Below are positions 16,208 through 25,031 of a DNA stretch of 64,000 bases, in pieces. The stretch is from Deltaproteobacteria bacterium. GTDB lineage: Bacteria > Desulfobacterota > BSN033 > UBA1163. The DNA lies in assembly GCA_016875195.1 (NCBI GenBank), contig VGRY01000013.1, positions 1 to 64,000 on the forward strand, written 5' to 3'. How positions within the stretch are numbered: the stretch's first letter is position 1; every line of letters begins with the position of its first letter. The position numbers and the translations under genes are program-made. The notes beneath the pieces were generated by a model, which saw nothing but the letters and a program-made list of their open reading frames with translations, made no database searches and was not told the origin of the DNA.

Positions 16208-17545
16208 TTATTCCACCCCAATCCCGGGGAGATAGGTCTTGATTCGCTCCTGAACTTCTGCCATTGATTTTTCTCTTCCTTCTTGAACTTCCCAGATGGA
16301 GACGATGGGAAAAAGTTTGGTAAAGATCATATAGAGGAGAATAAAAAAGGCGACACAGCCGGCGAAGACGGACCATTCCACCCAGGTGGGAAAATAGTGA
16401 ACTGCCTCATTGGGAAGCCTGGGGTTGCTGAGCGTAGGGACGACAATAACATATCGTTCCAGCCACATCCCGATGATCACTGAAATGGATGCGATCAATG
16501 TTCCAAAGGGCGTCCGGGTTTTATTAAGACTGAGGATGGGCAACGGAATGATAAAACAGAAGAGAAACATTCCCCAGAAGTAGGGAGCGAATCTTCCGGT
16601 GAACTTATTCCAGAAGATGGCCATATGGATGGGCTCCCCTCCATAAAAGGTGGTGAGGTATTCCGTAAAGGTGAAATAGAACCAGAGTAGGGTCATAACC
16701 AGAAGGAGGACGCCCAGATTATTAAAATGGACAGGCCGCAGGTAGTCTTCAAGGTGATAAACTTTGCGGATTAGATTCATGGCCACAATCAGGGCGGCGA
16801 TTCCTGAAAAGATGGCCCCAACAACGAAGTAGGGGCCGAAGATAGCCGTATGCCACATCGGTTGAATGGTCATGGCAAAGACGAAGGAGACAACGGTATG
16901 GACCGAGATGGCAACCGGAATAACAAGGATCGCCATAAAGGAAATTCCCTTTTCGAGGAGATGATGCTGTCTTTCGGTCCCTTTCCAGCCCAGCGCTAAA
17001 ATCCGGTAAAACCATTGATATCTGCCTCCGTGGTCCCTGAGAATAGCAATATCAGGGATCAGCGGGAGGTAGAGATAGATTGAACTGGCTGTTAGATAGA
17101 CAGAAATACTCGAAACATCCCAGAGCAGAGGAGACATGAAGTGAGGATATTGAAGAATATTGAGCATACGGTCGGGTCTTCCCAGGTCCATGAGGATGTT
17201 TCCCACGCCGAAGAAAAGGACGAGAACGGTGATGACTTCCGCAGAGCGGGTGATTGACCTTCGCCATTCAGCCTTGGCAAGCCGGAGGATGGCGGAGATC
17301 AGGGTTCCCGCATGGCTGATGCCGATGAAGAAGACAAAGTTGGTAATATAGACGCCCCAGTAGATGGGTCTGGAGAGGCCAGTGACGCCCAAGCCGTCCC
17401 GGTATTGGTAAATATAGGCGCCAGCGGCCCAGAGGATGACAGCGATTAATGCGAAAAGAGTCAGATAGAAGGATTTTCCCGTCCTCTGGATGGGTTGAAG
17501 CAAAATCGCATCATCCCCTAGCTTAAACCCTTTTTCGTCCATCAC
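16208..17545 (-). CDS. qrcD: NrfD/PsrC-family membrane subunit, QrcD-like
   Basis: The 445-residue protein has about ten transmembrane helices, as in QrcD and ActC rather than the eight of PsrC. FIGISHAGTLISAILRLAKA and ILMDLGRPDRMLNI hold the His and Asp near the quinone site in this family. It is the integral-membrane, quinone-reactive part of the complex. Its start overlaps the stop of the Fe-S subunit gene by 4 bp. Gene order (multiheme cytochrome, MopB-type subunit, Fe-S, NrfD) is that of qrcABCD, a membrane complex reducing menaquinone with electrons from periplasmic cytochrome c3 in sulfate reducers. Confidence 0.8.
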   Translation of the reverse strand: MMDEKGFKLGDDAILLQPIQRTGKSFYLTLFALIAVILWAAGAYIYQYRDGLGVTGLSRPIYWGVYITNFVFFIGISHAGTLISAILRLAKAEWRRSITRSAEVITVLVLFFGVGNILMDLGRPDRMLNILQYPHFMSPLLWDVSSISVYLTASSIYLYLPLIPDIAILRDHGGRYQWFYRILALGWKGTERQHHLLEKGISFMAILVIPVAISVHTVVSFVFAMTIQPMWHTAIFGPYFVVGAIFSGIAALIVAMNLIRKVYHLEDYLRPVHFNNLGVLLLVMTLLWFYFTFTEYLTTFYGGEPIHMAIFWNKFTGRFAPYFWGMFLFCFIIPLPILSLNKTRTPFGTLIASISVIIGMWLERYVIVVPTLSNPRLPNEAVHYFPTWVEWSVFAGCVAFFILLYMIFTKLFPIVSIWEVQEGREKSMAEVQERIKTYLPGIGVE

Positions 17546-18234
17546 ATTCCCTCTGAAAGATAGATGACTTTTGGCTCGGTTCCAAGATCTTCGAGCAATT
17601 TAAAGGCCCTTCTTTCCCTGGAGAGTTTCGATACCATACTGAAGGAGTCGTTGAGATCGCCAAAATAGATGGCATTGCCAGGGCAGGCCTGAACGCAGGC
17701 CGGAATATAATCGTCCGGAAGGAGTTCCCGATTTTCGGCTTTGGCTTTTTCCTTGGCCTTGAGCAGACGGTGATGGCAGAAAGAACATTTCTCAACCACT
17801 CCTTTTTTTCGTATCGATACATCGCGATTGAGAGACCCCTTCATCTCCTTCGGCCAACTGGGTTCATACCAGTTGAAACTTCGGACGGTGTATGGACAGG
17901 CCGTGGTGCAATAACGGCAGCCGATACACCTTGAATATACGATGCCTACGATCCCTTCCTCGTTCTGGTATGTTGCCCCGACCGGGCAGACCTTGATGCA
18001 AGCAGGATGCTCACAATGCATGCAGGGCCTTGGAAGGAGCCTTGCTTTAATATGGGGGTATGTCCCTTCGAAATAAGGAAGGAGTTCGATCCAGTGGATG
18101 GTGCGTCCCATGGCCGATTCTTCCGGTCCGATGATGGGAATATTATTCTCTGCGTGGCATGCCACCGTACAGGTTTGGCATCCAGAGCATCGATCCAGAT
18201 CAATCACCATTCCCCACTTATGCATTCTCTTCAC
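17542..18234 (-). CDS. qrcC: four-cluster ferredoxin subunit, QrcC/PsrB-like
   Basis: The 230-residue protein has the four Cys groups of PsrB/DmsB-type subunits: CSGCQTCTVAC, CMHCEHPACIKVC, CIGCRYCTTAC and CSFCHHRLL with a later CVQAC. These bind four [4Fe-4S] clusters that wire the MopB-type subunit to the membrane subunit. It lacks its own signal peptide and would be exported with the Tat-bearing partner. The start is GTG 18234 or ATG 18225 (GAAGAGA precedes the latter). It is followed directly by the NrfD-type gene. Confidence 0.85.
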   Translation of the reverse strand: MKRMHKWGMVIDLDRCSGCQTCTVACHAENNIPIIGPEESAMGRTIHWIELLPYFEGTYPHIKARLLPRPCMHCEHPACIKVCPVGATYQNEEGIVGIVYSRCIGCRYCTTACPYTVRSFNWYEPSWPKEMKGSLNRDVSIRKKGVVEKCSFCHHRLLKAKEKAKAENRELLPDDYIPACVQACPGNAIYFGDLNDSFSMVSKLSRERRAFKLLEDLGTEPKVIYLSEGM

Positions 18235-18300
18235 CGTGTTATGTGTTCGTGTTTCTTATCCGTCTTAATTCCGAACTCCCATCTCCGAACTCCGAACTTC

Positions 18301-20673
18301 TTAGGCTTTATAAACCTTCACCCTTGTCGTTCCATGGATTGGATATCCAGTGACAGGATCGAGATCCTCGCCGATGAGACGGTAAGGGTTTTGACCTATT
18401 CCTTTTGACCAACGTCCTCCGAAGGAGTGGCCCTGGCCAAAGGGAATGTTGATGACGTCAGGCATGGCTCCCTTGTAGAGCCTCGCTTTTACTTTGATCT
18501 TTCCCTTCTGCGATTCGACCCAGACCCAATCTCCATCGGATATAGACATCCGTTTGGCCGTCTCCGGATTGATTTCAACCCATGTCCTCCATCTTTCAAA
18601 CAGATGTTGTCCTGCAATGGCCTGAAGCCAGGGCTGATTCGCATTTCTTCCACCAGTCAGGCTCATGGTTCTAAAAACATGGAGAAGAAAGGGATACTCT
18701 TTTCCGTTGCCCGATACCTTCGGTTCTTCCCAGTGGGGAAGGAAGGATGCATCTTTCAATTCTGAAGATGAGGGTTGGGTTTTTTTCCATCCTTGAGAAA
18801 AGAATTCGAATTTTTTAGATGGTGTCCGGAAGATGCGTTCCCGTTCTCCAAAATCATAGACCGGATCCCACCATCCCCCTCTTTCCAGGATGAGTTTTGA
18901 GAATTCTTCGAAGTTCTTGTAAGAGGGAACCGACCAGCCTCCTCGCTGAAGTAGGCGAGTCCAGGCCTCGTCGAATTGGAGCCCGAAGATATCGCCCCTT
19001 TTGGCCTCAAAGACACCTCTGAGGCTGTACATCATCATCTCTTTAAAGTCATTCCATGGGAAATTCTTTTGAATTTGACCTCCGAGAGATTTGGCCAGGG
19101 CGAGAAGGAAATCACCGGTCGCCTTTGTCTGATAAAGGGGAGAGATAACAGGTTGTCGGATACCGAGGACAGGAAACCCGTTATTAAGAAAGCTCGGATC
19201 ATCCTGCCATCGTTCAAAGGGAGTGTGGTCAGGAAGGATGAGGTCTGCCATCTGGGCGGAATCATCCATATACGGGGAGAAGCTGACAACCAGAGGAGTC
19301 TCCTGAAAGGCCTTTTCGAACAGGCTGGGATTGGGGTTGGAAAAGAGGGGATCGGTGTAGTACAGAAAGAGTACCTTCGGCTTATAAGGTTTGCCCGAAA
19401 GTGTGTTTTTAGCAAAGAGATAAGGCTGGCTCGCTGAAATCCCCTTTCCTTCGTCAATCCTCGTCTGTGAATTTCCGCGTTGAGCAATGGCATCTCCGCT
19501 GAGAGAGGGAAGGGATTGATAAGGGATGGACCTGGGAGTCAGGACTCCTCCAGCAACATCGATGTTTCCCACCAATCCGTTGAGAACGGCAACAGCCATC
19601 TGATGAAAAGGACGGTCCCGGTAGCCGATGGCCAGGGAAGGTTGACTCGATGAAAACTCTCTGGCCACGCGAATGAGCTGGTCAATGGGCACACCGGTCC
19701 TCTTGGATACGACATTGGGTTCGTATTCAGAGAGGACAAACTCTTTGAACCCAGGATGTACCCGGCCATCCGAACCTGTCCAGCTGTCGAAACCGAAAGT
19801 CTGGCCAGAGATGAACTCCTTATGATAGAGACCTTCCTTGATAATCATATGGGCAATCCCAAGGGCCAGGATTCCCTCCGTACCGGGTAGCACGGGAATC
19901 CATTCATCCGCTTTGATGCCGGTGAAGGAAAGGCGTGATTCGACCTGGACAAACCTTCCTCTTACACCCGGTCTCCCTCTCCTGAAATGTCCGTAGCCCC
20001 TCAGCATTTGAACCGGTGACAGGGGGGATTCCAAAAGGCCTGAGCCAAAAGAGAGGATGTATTGCGCATTCTCAATATCGTAGGCAGGAAGCTGATGAAT
20101 CCCCTGGGTCAGAAAAAGGCTTTCCGAAGGCGGGTCTTCCCATCTGAATTGATTGTCGATATAGTTCGGTGAACCGAAGGAATTGAGGAAACGTTCCCAG
20201 AGCGATCGCATCAGTCCACGGTATCTTCCACCCAGGACCACAAGCTGATGAGACTCTCCCTTCTGCCGGAGGTCCCTCAAAGATCCGGAAACTAACTGGA
20301 GAGCCTCTTCCCAAGTGATAGGTTGAAACTGGCCTTCGCCTCGTTTTCCGGTCCTTTTGAGTGGGGAGCGAATCCGATCGGGGTCGTAGAGCCCTTGAAG
20401 TCCGGCAATCCCTTTGGGGCAGAGAGTGCCACGGTTCACCGGGTTCAGTGGATTGCCGGCAATGTTGACTGCCCAGCCGTTGACCACCCTGACGAGTGTT
20501 CCGCAACCTCCTGTGCACTGGCCGCACACCGTCGGAACCCATTTTTCGACGTCAGGTTCATTCGGTTTTTCGACGGGAGGAAACTGGGTCCATTTCCAGA
20601 AACCACCCCCAAGGGCAACGGCGGCACCAGCTCCCGCCCCTGCCTTCAGAAAGTCTCTACGGTTGATTTTCAT
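18301..20673 (-). CDS. qrcB: molybdopterin-oxidoreductase-family subunit, QrcB-like, Tat-exported
   Basis: The 790-residue protein opens with a Tat signal (NRRDFLKAGAGAGAAVALGG). Cys 50, 53, 57 and 85 (CGQCTGGC, GTLCPKG) form the N-terminal [4Fe-4S] site. After FGSPNYIDNQFRWEDPP, where catalytic members have a Cys or SeCys ligand for Mo, I see none. The C-terminal MopB_dinuc domain (EINPETAKRMSISDGDWVWV) is present. Loss of the Mo ligand is the known state of QrcB and ActB, which act as electron relays. It follows the pentaheme gene and precedes the Fe-S gene. Confidence 0.82.
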   Translation of the reverse strand: MKINRRDFLKAGAGAGAAVALGGGFWKWTQFPPVEKPNEPDVEKWVPTVCGQCTGGCGTLVRVVNGWAVNIAGNPLNPVNRGTLCPKGIAGLQGLYDPDRIRSPLKRTGKRGEGQFQPITWEEALQLVSGSLRDLRQKGESHQLVVLGGRYRGLMRSLWERFLNSFGSPNYIDNQFRWEDPPSESLFLTQGIHQLPAYDIENAQYILSFGSGLLESPLSPVQMLRGYGHFRRGRPGVRGRFVQVESRLSFTGIKADEWIPVLPGTEGILALGIAHMIIKEGLYHKEFISGQTFGFDSWTGSDGRVHPGFKEFVLSEYEPNVVSKRTGVPIDQLIRVAREFSSSQPSLAIGYRDRPFHQMAVAVLNGLVGNIDVAGGVLTPRSIPYQSLPSLSGDAIAQRGNSQTRIDEGKGISASQPYLFAKNTLSGKPYKPKVLFLYYTDPLFSNPNPSLFEKAFQETPLVVSFSPYMDDSAQMADLILPDHTPFERWQDDPSFLNNGFPVLGIRQPVISPLYQTKATGDFLLALAKSLGGQIQKNFPWNDFKEMMMYSLRGVFEAKRGDIFGLQFDEAWTRLLQRGGWSVPSYKNFEEFSKLILERGGWWDPVYDFGERERIFRTPSKKFEFFSQGWKKTQPSSSELKDASFLPHWEEPKVSGNGKEYPFLLHVFRTMSLTGGRNANQPWLQAIAGQHLFERWRTWVEINPETAKRMSISDGDWVWVESQKGKIKVKARLYKGAMPDVINIPFGQGHSFGGRWSKGIGQNPYRLIGEDLDPVTGYPIHGTTRVKVYKA

Positions 20674-20689
20674 AGAAAATCTTTAAATC

Positions 20690-20846
20690 CGAAATTCGAA
20701 TGTCGGGCGAAGCGTCCGTTTCGGACGAACTCGAAACAAATCCGAAATCCAAATTTTCAAATTTTTAAAATATTAAGTTATGTTTTTACGTTTTGGTCAT
20801 TTGAATTTGTTTCGGATTTCGTGCTTCGAATTTCGAATTTTCTCCT
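20690..20846. repeat. imperfect palindromic repeat (AATCCGAAATTCGAA type)
   Basis: The gap between the pentaheme and qrcB-like genes is filled by TCCGAAATTCGAATGTCGGG at the left and GTGCTTCGAATTTCGAATTT at the right, with CAAATCCGAAAT and TTGTTTCGGATTTCG inside. The arms are roughly inverted copies. Similar words recur at 60918-61073 and 43441-43475. Confidence 0.6.
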
Positions 20847-21407
20847 CTAGACATGACATACCAGACAGTCGTTGTTTGCCTTTGTCTTGGTATGACAATC
20901 CATACACCACTTCATCGTCATCTTCACCGACGGTTTGGCCGGAGGTTTTTCACTCTGTCCGATGTCACCATGGCAGGCCTTACACTCCATCTTAGCCAGC
21001 ACCACATGGCGGCGATGAGAGAAGAAGACATCGTCAGGCTGTTGGTAAACCCGTCTCCATGGAATTTCCTCTCCCATTTTCTGAAACTGTCTGATCTTTT
21101 CTTCATCAGGATGTTTGGTAATGGAGTCCTTATGACACTCCATGCAGACGGCCACTTTTGGCATACCCGAGAAGGTCTGTTCCTTAAAATGGGAGTGGCA
21201 GGCGGCGCACTCGACGCCTTGTTCTTGATGTTTTTTATGGTTGAAAGAGATGGGTTGTTCAGATCTGAAGCTTGACCCGAAGTTGATGAAGAGGAAAAGG
21301 ACCGCGGTCCCGATAGCCAATCCAATCAGGAAGGGTTTCAACAGTTTATTCCTTCTTTGATTTTTCCCCCTGGTATTCTTTATAACAGCACTTCTTTTTA
21401 AACGCAA
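20847..21407 (-). CDS. qrcA: membrane-anchored pentaheme cytochrome c, QrcA/ActA-like
   Basis: The 186-residue protein has an N-terminal anchor (LLKPFLIGLAIGTAVLFLFI) and five heme sites (CAACH, CMECH, CKACH, CMDCH, CLVCH) plus the class III-type FNHKKH and FFSHRRH ligand motifs. QrcA of Desulfovibrio has six hemes and ActA of alternative complex III has five, so the heme count fits ActA while the gene order fits Qrc. It would exchange electrons with periplasmic cytochromes. It is upstream of the qrcB-like gene and 29 bp after the NrfD gene. Confidence 0.8.
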   Translation of the reverse strand: MRLKRSAVIKNTRGKNQRRNKLLKPFLIGLAIGTAVLFLFINFGSSFRSEQPISFNHKKHQEQGVECAACHSHFKEQTFSGMPKVAVCMECHKDSITKHPDEEKIRQFQKMGEEIPWRRVYQQPDDVFFSHRRHVVLAKMECKACHGDIGQSEKPPAKPSVKMTMKWCMDCHTKTKANNDCLVCHV

Positions 21408-21436
21408 TAAAAATTTTGGCTGTTGATGTCCCTCTT

Positions 21437-22699
21437 TTAATGATGTTTTAAATAGGTTCGCTCTTTTTCGTATTCCGTGTGGCTGAATTCTCCTGTCTCA
21501 ATCGGTATCGCCACCTTCATTAAAAGGGTGAACATGAGAAAGCCTGTTGCCCAGATCCCGAATGAAACCATCAATTCGACGAGATTGGGGACATATTCAT
21601 AAATTTCACCCAGAGGGTCGGGAACGAATCCGGGAATGACAAACCCAGGTCCTTTTTCAATCCAGACGCCGATGATGATGAGAATGCACCCGATATTGAG
21701 GGTGCTTAACCGTTTTCTCGTTGCCGGGATCAGGAAGAGGATAAAGGCGGTAACATTCATGGCCATGGCCGACCAGATCCAGGGGACGAGTGCGTTATGG
21801 TGGTGAAGGCCTTCGAAAAGGTATTTGAAGGATGCCATATGGACGGTACCGGAATAGTACTCCTTAAATATCTCCGCACCGAGAAGGAAGAGATTGAGAA
21901 ACATCGCATAGGCAATCAGCTCCGCAATTTTATAAAGAGCTGTGTCTTCGAGATGGACGGAGGATACCTTCCGGATGATCTGAAAGATGATGATGATGAT
22001 CGCGGGGCCTGAGCAGAAGGCGCTGGCGAGAAACCTGGGCGCGAGAATTGATGCATTCCAGAAGGGACGGGCGGCAAGGCCATTATACAGGAAGGCAGTG
22101 ACCGTATGAATTCCAACGGCCCAGGGGATGGAGAGGAGGATAAAAGGAAGGATGAATTTCCAGTTGGGTTCTTTCCTATAATAGAACTTGACCAGCAGGT
22201 AGATCGGGATAAATAAATTTAGGATCAGATAGCCATTGAGGACAAGGACATCCCATGCCAGGAGCGAAGCCGGAAAGTTCATCGATCCGATGAAGGGAAG
22301 CATGTGCCACACCCGATCAAGTCTTCCAAGGTCAACCATCACGAAGAGAATCGCCATGACGATGGAAGAGGCAGCGAAAAGCTCTCCGAGGACGACGATC
22401 TCTTTGATCGGTTTGAATTGGTAGATATAAGAAGGAATCACCAGAAGAACAGCCGCCGCAGCCATTCCCACGAGGTAGGTAAAGTTGGCAATATAGAGGC
22501 CCCATGAAACCTGGTCGGTCATATTCGTTTCAATCAGGCCCATTTCGTGCTGTTTCAAGTAGAAGATAAGACCTGTGATGATTATGGCAAGCAGAAAGAA
22601 GCACCAGGCATAATAGATTTTGCTCCCCCGGGATACCAGGATCAGAGTTCTTTTATAAAAATGCCAGGTCTCCTTCAACAGTCCTTGGTTAGATTCCAT
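21437..22699 (-). CDS. NrfD-family membrane subunit of a second quinone-linked module
   Basis: The 420-residue protein has about ten membrane helices and the family signatures FTYLVGMAAAAVLLVIPSYI and MVDLGRLDRVWHMLP. It is distinct from the QrcD-like protein at 16208-17545 and pairs with the Fe-S protein 7 bp upstream. The triplet tetraheme cytochrome, Fe-S protein, NrfD resembles membrane menaquinol:cytochrome modules such as the Geobacter Cbc4 type (comparison from memory). A role as quinol oxidase or reductase toward periplasmic cytochromes is inferred. Confidence 0.85.
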   Translation of the reverse strand: MESNQGLLKETWHFYKRTLILVSRGSKIYYAWCFFLLAIIITGLIFYLKQHEMGLIETNMTDQVSWGLYIANFTYLVGMAAAAVLLVIPSYIYQFKPIKEIVVLGELFAASSIVMAILFVMVDLGRLDRVWHMLPFIGSMNFPASLLAWDVLVLNGYLILNLFIPIYLLVKFYYRKEPNWKFILPFILLSIPWAVGIHTVTAFLYNGLAARPFWNASILAPRFLASAFCSGPAIIIIIFQIIRKVSSVHLEDTALYKIAELIAYAMFLNLFLLGAEIFKEYYSGTVHMASFKYLFEGLHHHNALVPWIWSAMAMNVTAFILFLIPATRKRLSTLNIGCILIIIGVWIEKGPGFVIPGFVPDPLGEIYEYVPNLVELMVSFGIWATGFLMFTLLMKVAIPIETGEFSHTEYEKERTYLKHH

Positions 22700-22706
22700 C
22701 GCTTTC

Positions 22707-23612
22707 CTATGATTCGAAGAAGTAGTAAAACTTCGATTCTGTATTTAAATCTTCTCTAAGGCGGAAGACTCTTTTACGTTCAATGATGTAACGGATTTCG
22801 CTTTTGGGATCGAGCAGGTTTCCGAATTTTCTTGATCCGGTTGGACAGGCTTCGACGCAGGCAGGGTACCGGCCTTGTCTTACCCGTTGGATGCAGAACG
22901 TACACTTTTCGACAGCACATTTCATTCTGGGCCGGTTTCCAAGATAATGGACAATGGGATTGACCTCATCCTTGGGAAGATTCGGTTCAGCCCAGTTGAA
23001 GACTCTTCCTTTATAGGGGCAGGCGGCGATACAGTATCTACAACCGATACACCAGTTGTAGTCCACGACAACAATTCCGTCCGGTTCCTGCCAGGTGGCG
23101 TGAATCGGACATGCTTTGACACAGGGTGGGTTTTGACACTGCTGGCACTGAATGGGCAGATAGATAAACCCTTTTTCCGGAACGGTCTCGGGGGTATAGT
23201 AATGTTCTGAATCCTCAAGGTTGATCAAATTTCCCCGTTTAAGTCTTAAGACTCTGATCCAGTGAATCTGACGGGCATAACGCGACGTATTGTTTTCATT
23301 GGCGCAGGCATAAACACATCTTCTGCAACCGATGCATCGTGAAAGTTCGAGGCCATAGCCCCACAAGGTCTCCGGTAGCGCCTCCTTGGTGCTGATCTGA
23401 AATTTTCTCCCGAATTGTTCGAGGTATCTTCGCTCCAACTTGGCGATGACCTGTTTCTTTTCCTCATCTGTCATTTGAAGGAAATGTTTCTGAAGGAAGT
23501 CCTCAACCTCCTCTTTCGAACAGGAGGAGAGAAGGGGAAGTGAGAGTCCCGCCAGAGCGGTGACAGAAAGATTCCGGATGAATTCCCTTCGGGAACAGTT
23601 TTTATTTGACAT
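22707..23612 (-). CDS. Tat-exported four-cluster ferredoxin subunit of the second NrfD module
   Basis: The 301-residue protein begins with a twin-arginine signal (SRREFIRNLSVTALAGLSLP) ending in LLSSC, so it may also be lipid-anchored. A charged helical stretch follows, then four Cys groups: CIGCRRCVYAC, CQQCQNPPCVKAC, CIGCRYCIAAC and CTFCIQRV with CVEAC. This is the PsrB/DmsB/TtrB layout, with the protein exported on its own Tat signal. It overlaps the upstream cytochrome gene by 11 bp and lies 7 bp before its NrfD partner. Confidence 0.87.
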   Translation of the reverse strand: MSNKNCSRREFIRNLSVTALAGLSLPLLSSCSKEEVEDFLQKHFLQMTDEEKKQVIAKLERRYLEQFGRKFQISTKEALPETLWGYGLELSRCIGCRRCVYACANENNTSRYARQIHWIRVLRLKRGNLINLEDSEHYYTPETVPEKGFIYLPIQCQQCQNPPCVKACPIHATWQEPDGIVVVDYNWCIGCRYCIAACPYKGRVFNWAEPNLPKDEVNPIVHYLGNRPRMKCAVEKCTFCIQRVRQGRYPACVEACPTGSRKFGNLLDPKSEIRYIIERKRVFRLREDLNTESKFYYFFES

Positions 23613-24120
23613 TTCGTCTATCCGTTGGTCGGAACGGAGGAGGTTCCGGTATCACCTTTTTGAATTTTGGCTCATGGGGATCATGACAGTGAGCGCAGAG
23701 AAGGTATGTTCTCTTTCCGGTTCCAGCAAAGTCCCCAGTCCTTTTTCCGTGAATTCCTGCTTTCCAATCCCGATAGAGGTTGCCATGGCATTCACCACAG
23801 AGCCGGTGGCTTTCGGTAAAGTTGATGAGTTCTCCGTTATAAAGGCGGAGTTTGTCACGGTTTTTCGCGTCATGGCAATCAAGGCACCAACGCATGGTCT
23901 CCGCATGATGCATGTGGATCTTTGTATGCTCATCCTTCAGTTCCCTTTTTTTCCGGTTTGTTTCCAGGGAAGCATGACAATTGCTACAAGGGAACATTCC
24001 TTCTGTAAAAGGAGGGGGGGGGACAGGGAACTCCTGCCCTGCAGCTCCAACTGAGGCCGTTAATAAAAGACACAATAAAAAAACGGATATGAAGGGGTAA
24101 ACTATTTTCTGAATGCCCAT
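23602..24120 (-). CDS. periplasmic tetraheme cytochrome c, first gene of the redox cluster
   Basis: The 172-residue protein has a signal peptide (YPFISVFLLCLLLTASVGAA) and four heme sites (CSNCH, CLDCH, CGECH, CAHCH) with extra His residues (IHMHHAETMRWC) that can be ligands. The last motif CAHCHDPHEPKF is common in NrfH/NrfB-like and Cbc-type cytochromes. ATG 24120 is chosen over the TTG three bases upstream. No upstream gene is on this strand, so a promoter for the cluster should lie in 24124-24280. Confidence 0.85.
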   Translation of the reverse strand: MGIQKIVYPFISVFLLCLLLTASVGAAGQEFPVPPPPFTEGMFPCSNCHASLETNRKKRELKDEHTKIHMHHAETMRWCLDCHDAKNRDKLRLYNGELINFTESHRLCGECHGNLYRDWKAGIHGKRTGDFAGTGKRTYLLCAHCHDPHEPKFKKVIPEPPPFRPTDRRNVK

Positions 24121-24140
24121 CAATCAACGTCCAATCATAA

Positions 24141-24164
24141 AAAAAGAGGGCTAATGTAGCCCCC
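24141..24164 (-). terminator. leader hairpin with T-tract upstream of the redox cluster (possible attenuator)
   Basis: On the minus strand GGGCTA/TAGCCC forms a 6-bp stem with a CAT loop and is followed by CTTTTTTTATG, the form of a Rho-independent terminator. It lies about 25 bp before the first gene of the cluster and just past the proposed promoter, with no gene upstream to terminate on that strand. It may attenuate the cluster or protect the 5' end of its mRNA. Confidence 0.55.
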
Positions 24165-24172
24165 AGAAATTT

Positions 24173-24201
24173 TATATAACAGAGGAAAATTTGAAATGCA
24201 A
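24173..24201 (-). promoter_or_regulatory. possible sigma-70-type promoter of the redox cluster
   Basis: Read leftward, TTGCAT (24201-24196) and TATATA (24178-24173) are separated by 17 bp. Transcription would start about 24166, right at the leader hairpin. The match to consensus is modest. Confidence 0.35.
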
Positions 24202-24280
24202 GAGTTTTTTATCACTTTCTAAAAACCTCCTTTTTCCTGCCTCGCTTGAAATAGGACATCTGGTATGATAATTTTCTCTC

Positions 24281-25003
24281 ATGCGTATCGACATTCAATT
24301 TCTTCCGGTTCCTCCCGATCCTTTAGCTCTCTCTCGAAAAACAGCGGTTGTCATCGATGTGCTCCGAGCGACTTCGGTGATTGTCCATGCGATCTCCCGG
24401 GGAGCTCTGGAGGTTGTCCCGGTAGAAACGGTGGAGGAGGCGTTTGAGGAGGTAAAGGATTTTCCTCAAGGCAGCACTCTTTTAGGGGGAGAGCGAGGAA
24501 GTAAAAAAATTGAGGGTTTTGATCTGGGAAACTCACCCAGGGAGTATACGGCCGAAAAGGTGAGGGGGAAGAGATTAATCCTCACGACCACCAACGGGAC
24601 CAAGGCATTTCATTCTGTATCTTCTGGGAGAGAAGTCATTGCCGGAAGTTTTTTTAACATTAGCGCAATGACTCAGTTCTGTCTTGATCGGAATCAGAAT
24701 GTTCTCATTTATCCTTCAGGCGATGGCGGGAGGTTTTCTCTTGAAGACACCGTGTGCGGGGGGATGTTGATTGACCGGATGATTAAAACAGAAGGTGATG
24801 CCATTGCTTTAACCGATGCAGCCTACTCCGCTCATATTCTCTACCAAAGATTTGAAGCTAACTTAATTGGGGCATTTTACGCTTCGATCCATGGAAAAGA
24901 CCTGGTGGCTAAGGGATTTGAAGCTGACCTTGTTTACTGTGCTCAAGTTGATATCATTGACATTGTTCCGACATTCCGGGATGGGGTGATTCGATCCCGA
25001 TGA
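24281..25003 (+). CDS. comB: 2-phosphosulfolactate phosphatase-like protein (ComB family)
   Basis: The 240-residue protein fits ComB: KTAVVIDVLRATSVIVHAIS near the start, GFDLGNSPREYT, then LILTTTNGTKAF and SGDGGRFSLEDTVCGGMLID. ComB removes phosphate from 2-phosphosulfolactate in coenzyme M biosynthesis in archaea, but homologs are widespread in bacteria that do not make coenzyme M, so the substrate here is open. No comA or comC is in the window. It diverges from the redox cluster and precedes a PNPOx-like gene by 28 bp. Confidence 0.85.
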   Translation: MRIDIQFLPVPPDPLALSRKTAVVIDVLRATSVIVHAISRGALEVVPVETVEEAFEEVKDFPQGSTLLGGERGSKKIEGFDLGNSPREYTAEKVRGKRLILTTTNGTKAFHSVSSGREVIAGSFFNISAMTQFCLDRNQNVLIYPSGDGGRFSLEDTVCGGMLIDRMIKTEGDAIALTDAAYSAHILYQRFEANLIGAFYASIHGKDLVAKGFEADLVYCAQVDIIDIVPTFRDGVIRSR

Positions 25004-25031
25004 TTGCGAGAAGATCGAGGGAGGAAAGAAG

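Noticed and set aside
20203-20212. Third copy of the GCGATCGC palindrome
   Set aside because: Only the 8-bp core occurs there, inside a coding region, without the TATAAA arms of the two long palindromes.
24246-24272. Promoter for the comB-like gene
   Set aside because: TTGAAA is followed by GATAAT at 15 bp, a short spacer and a weak -10. It is too uncertain to list.
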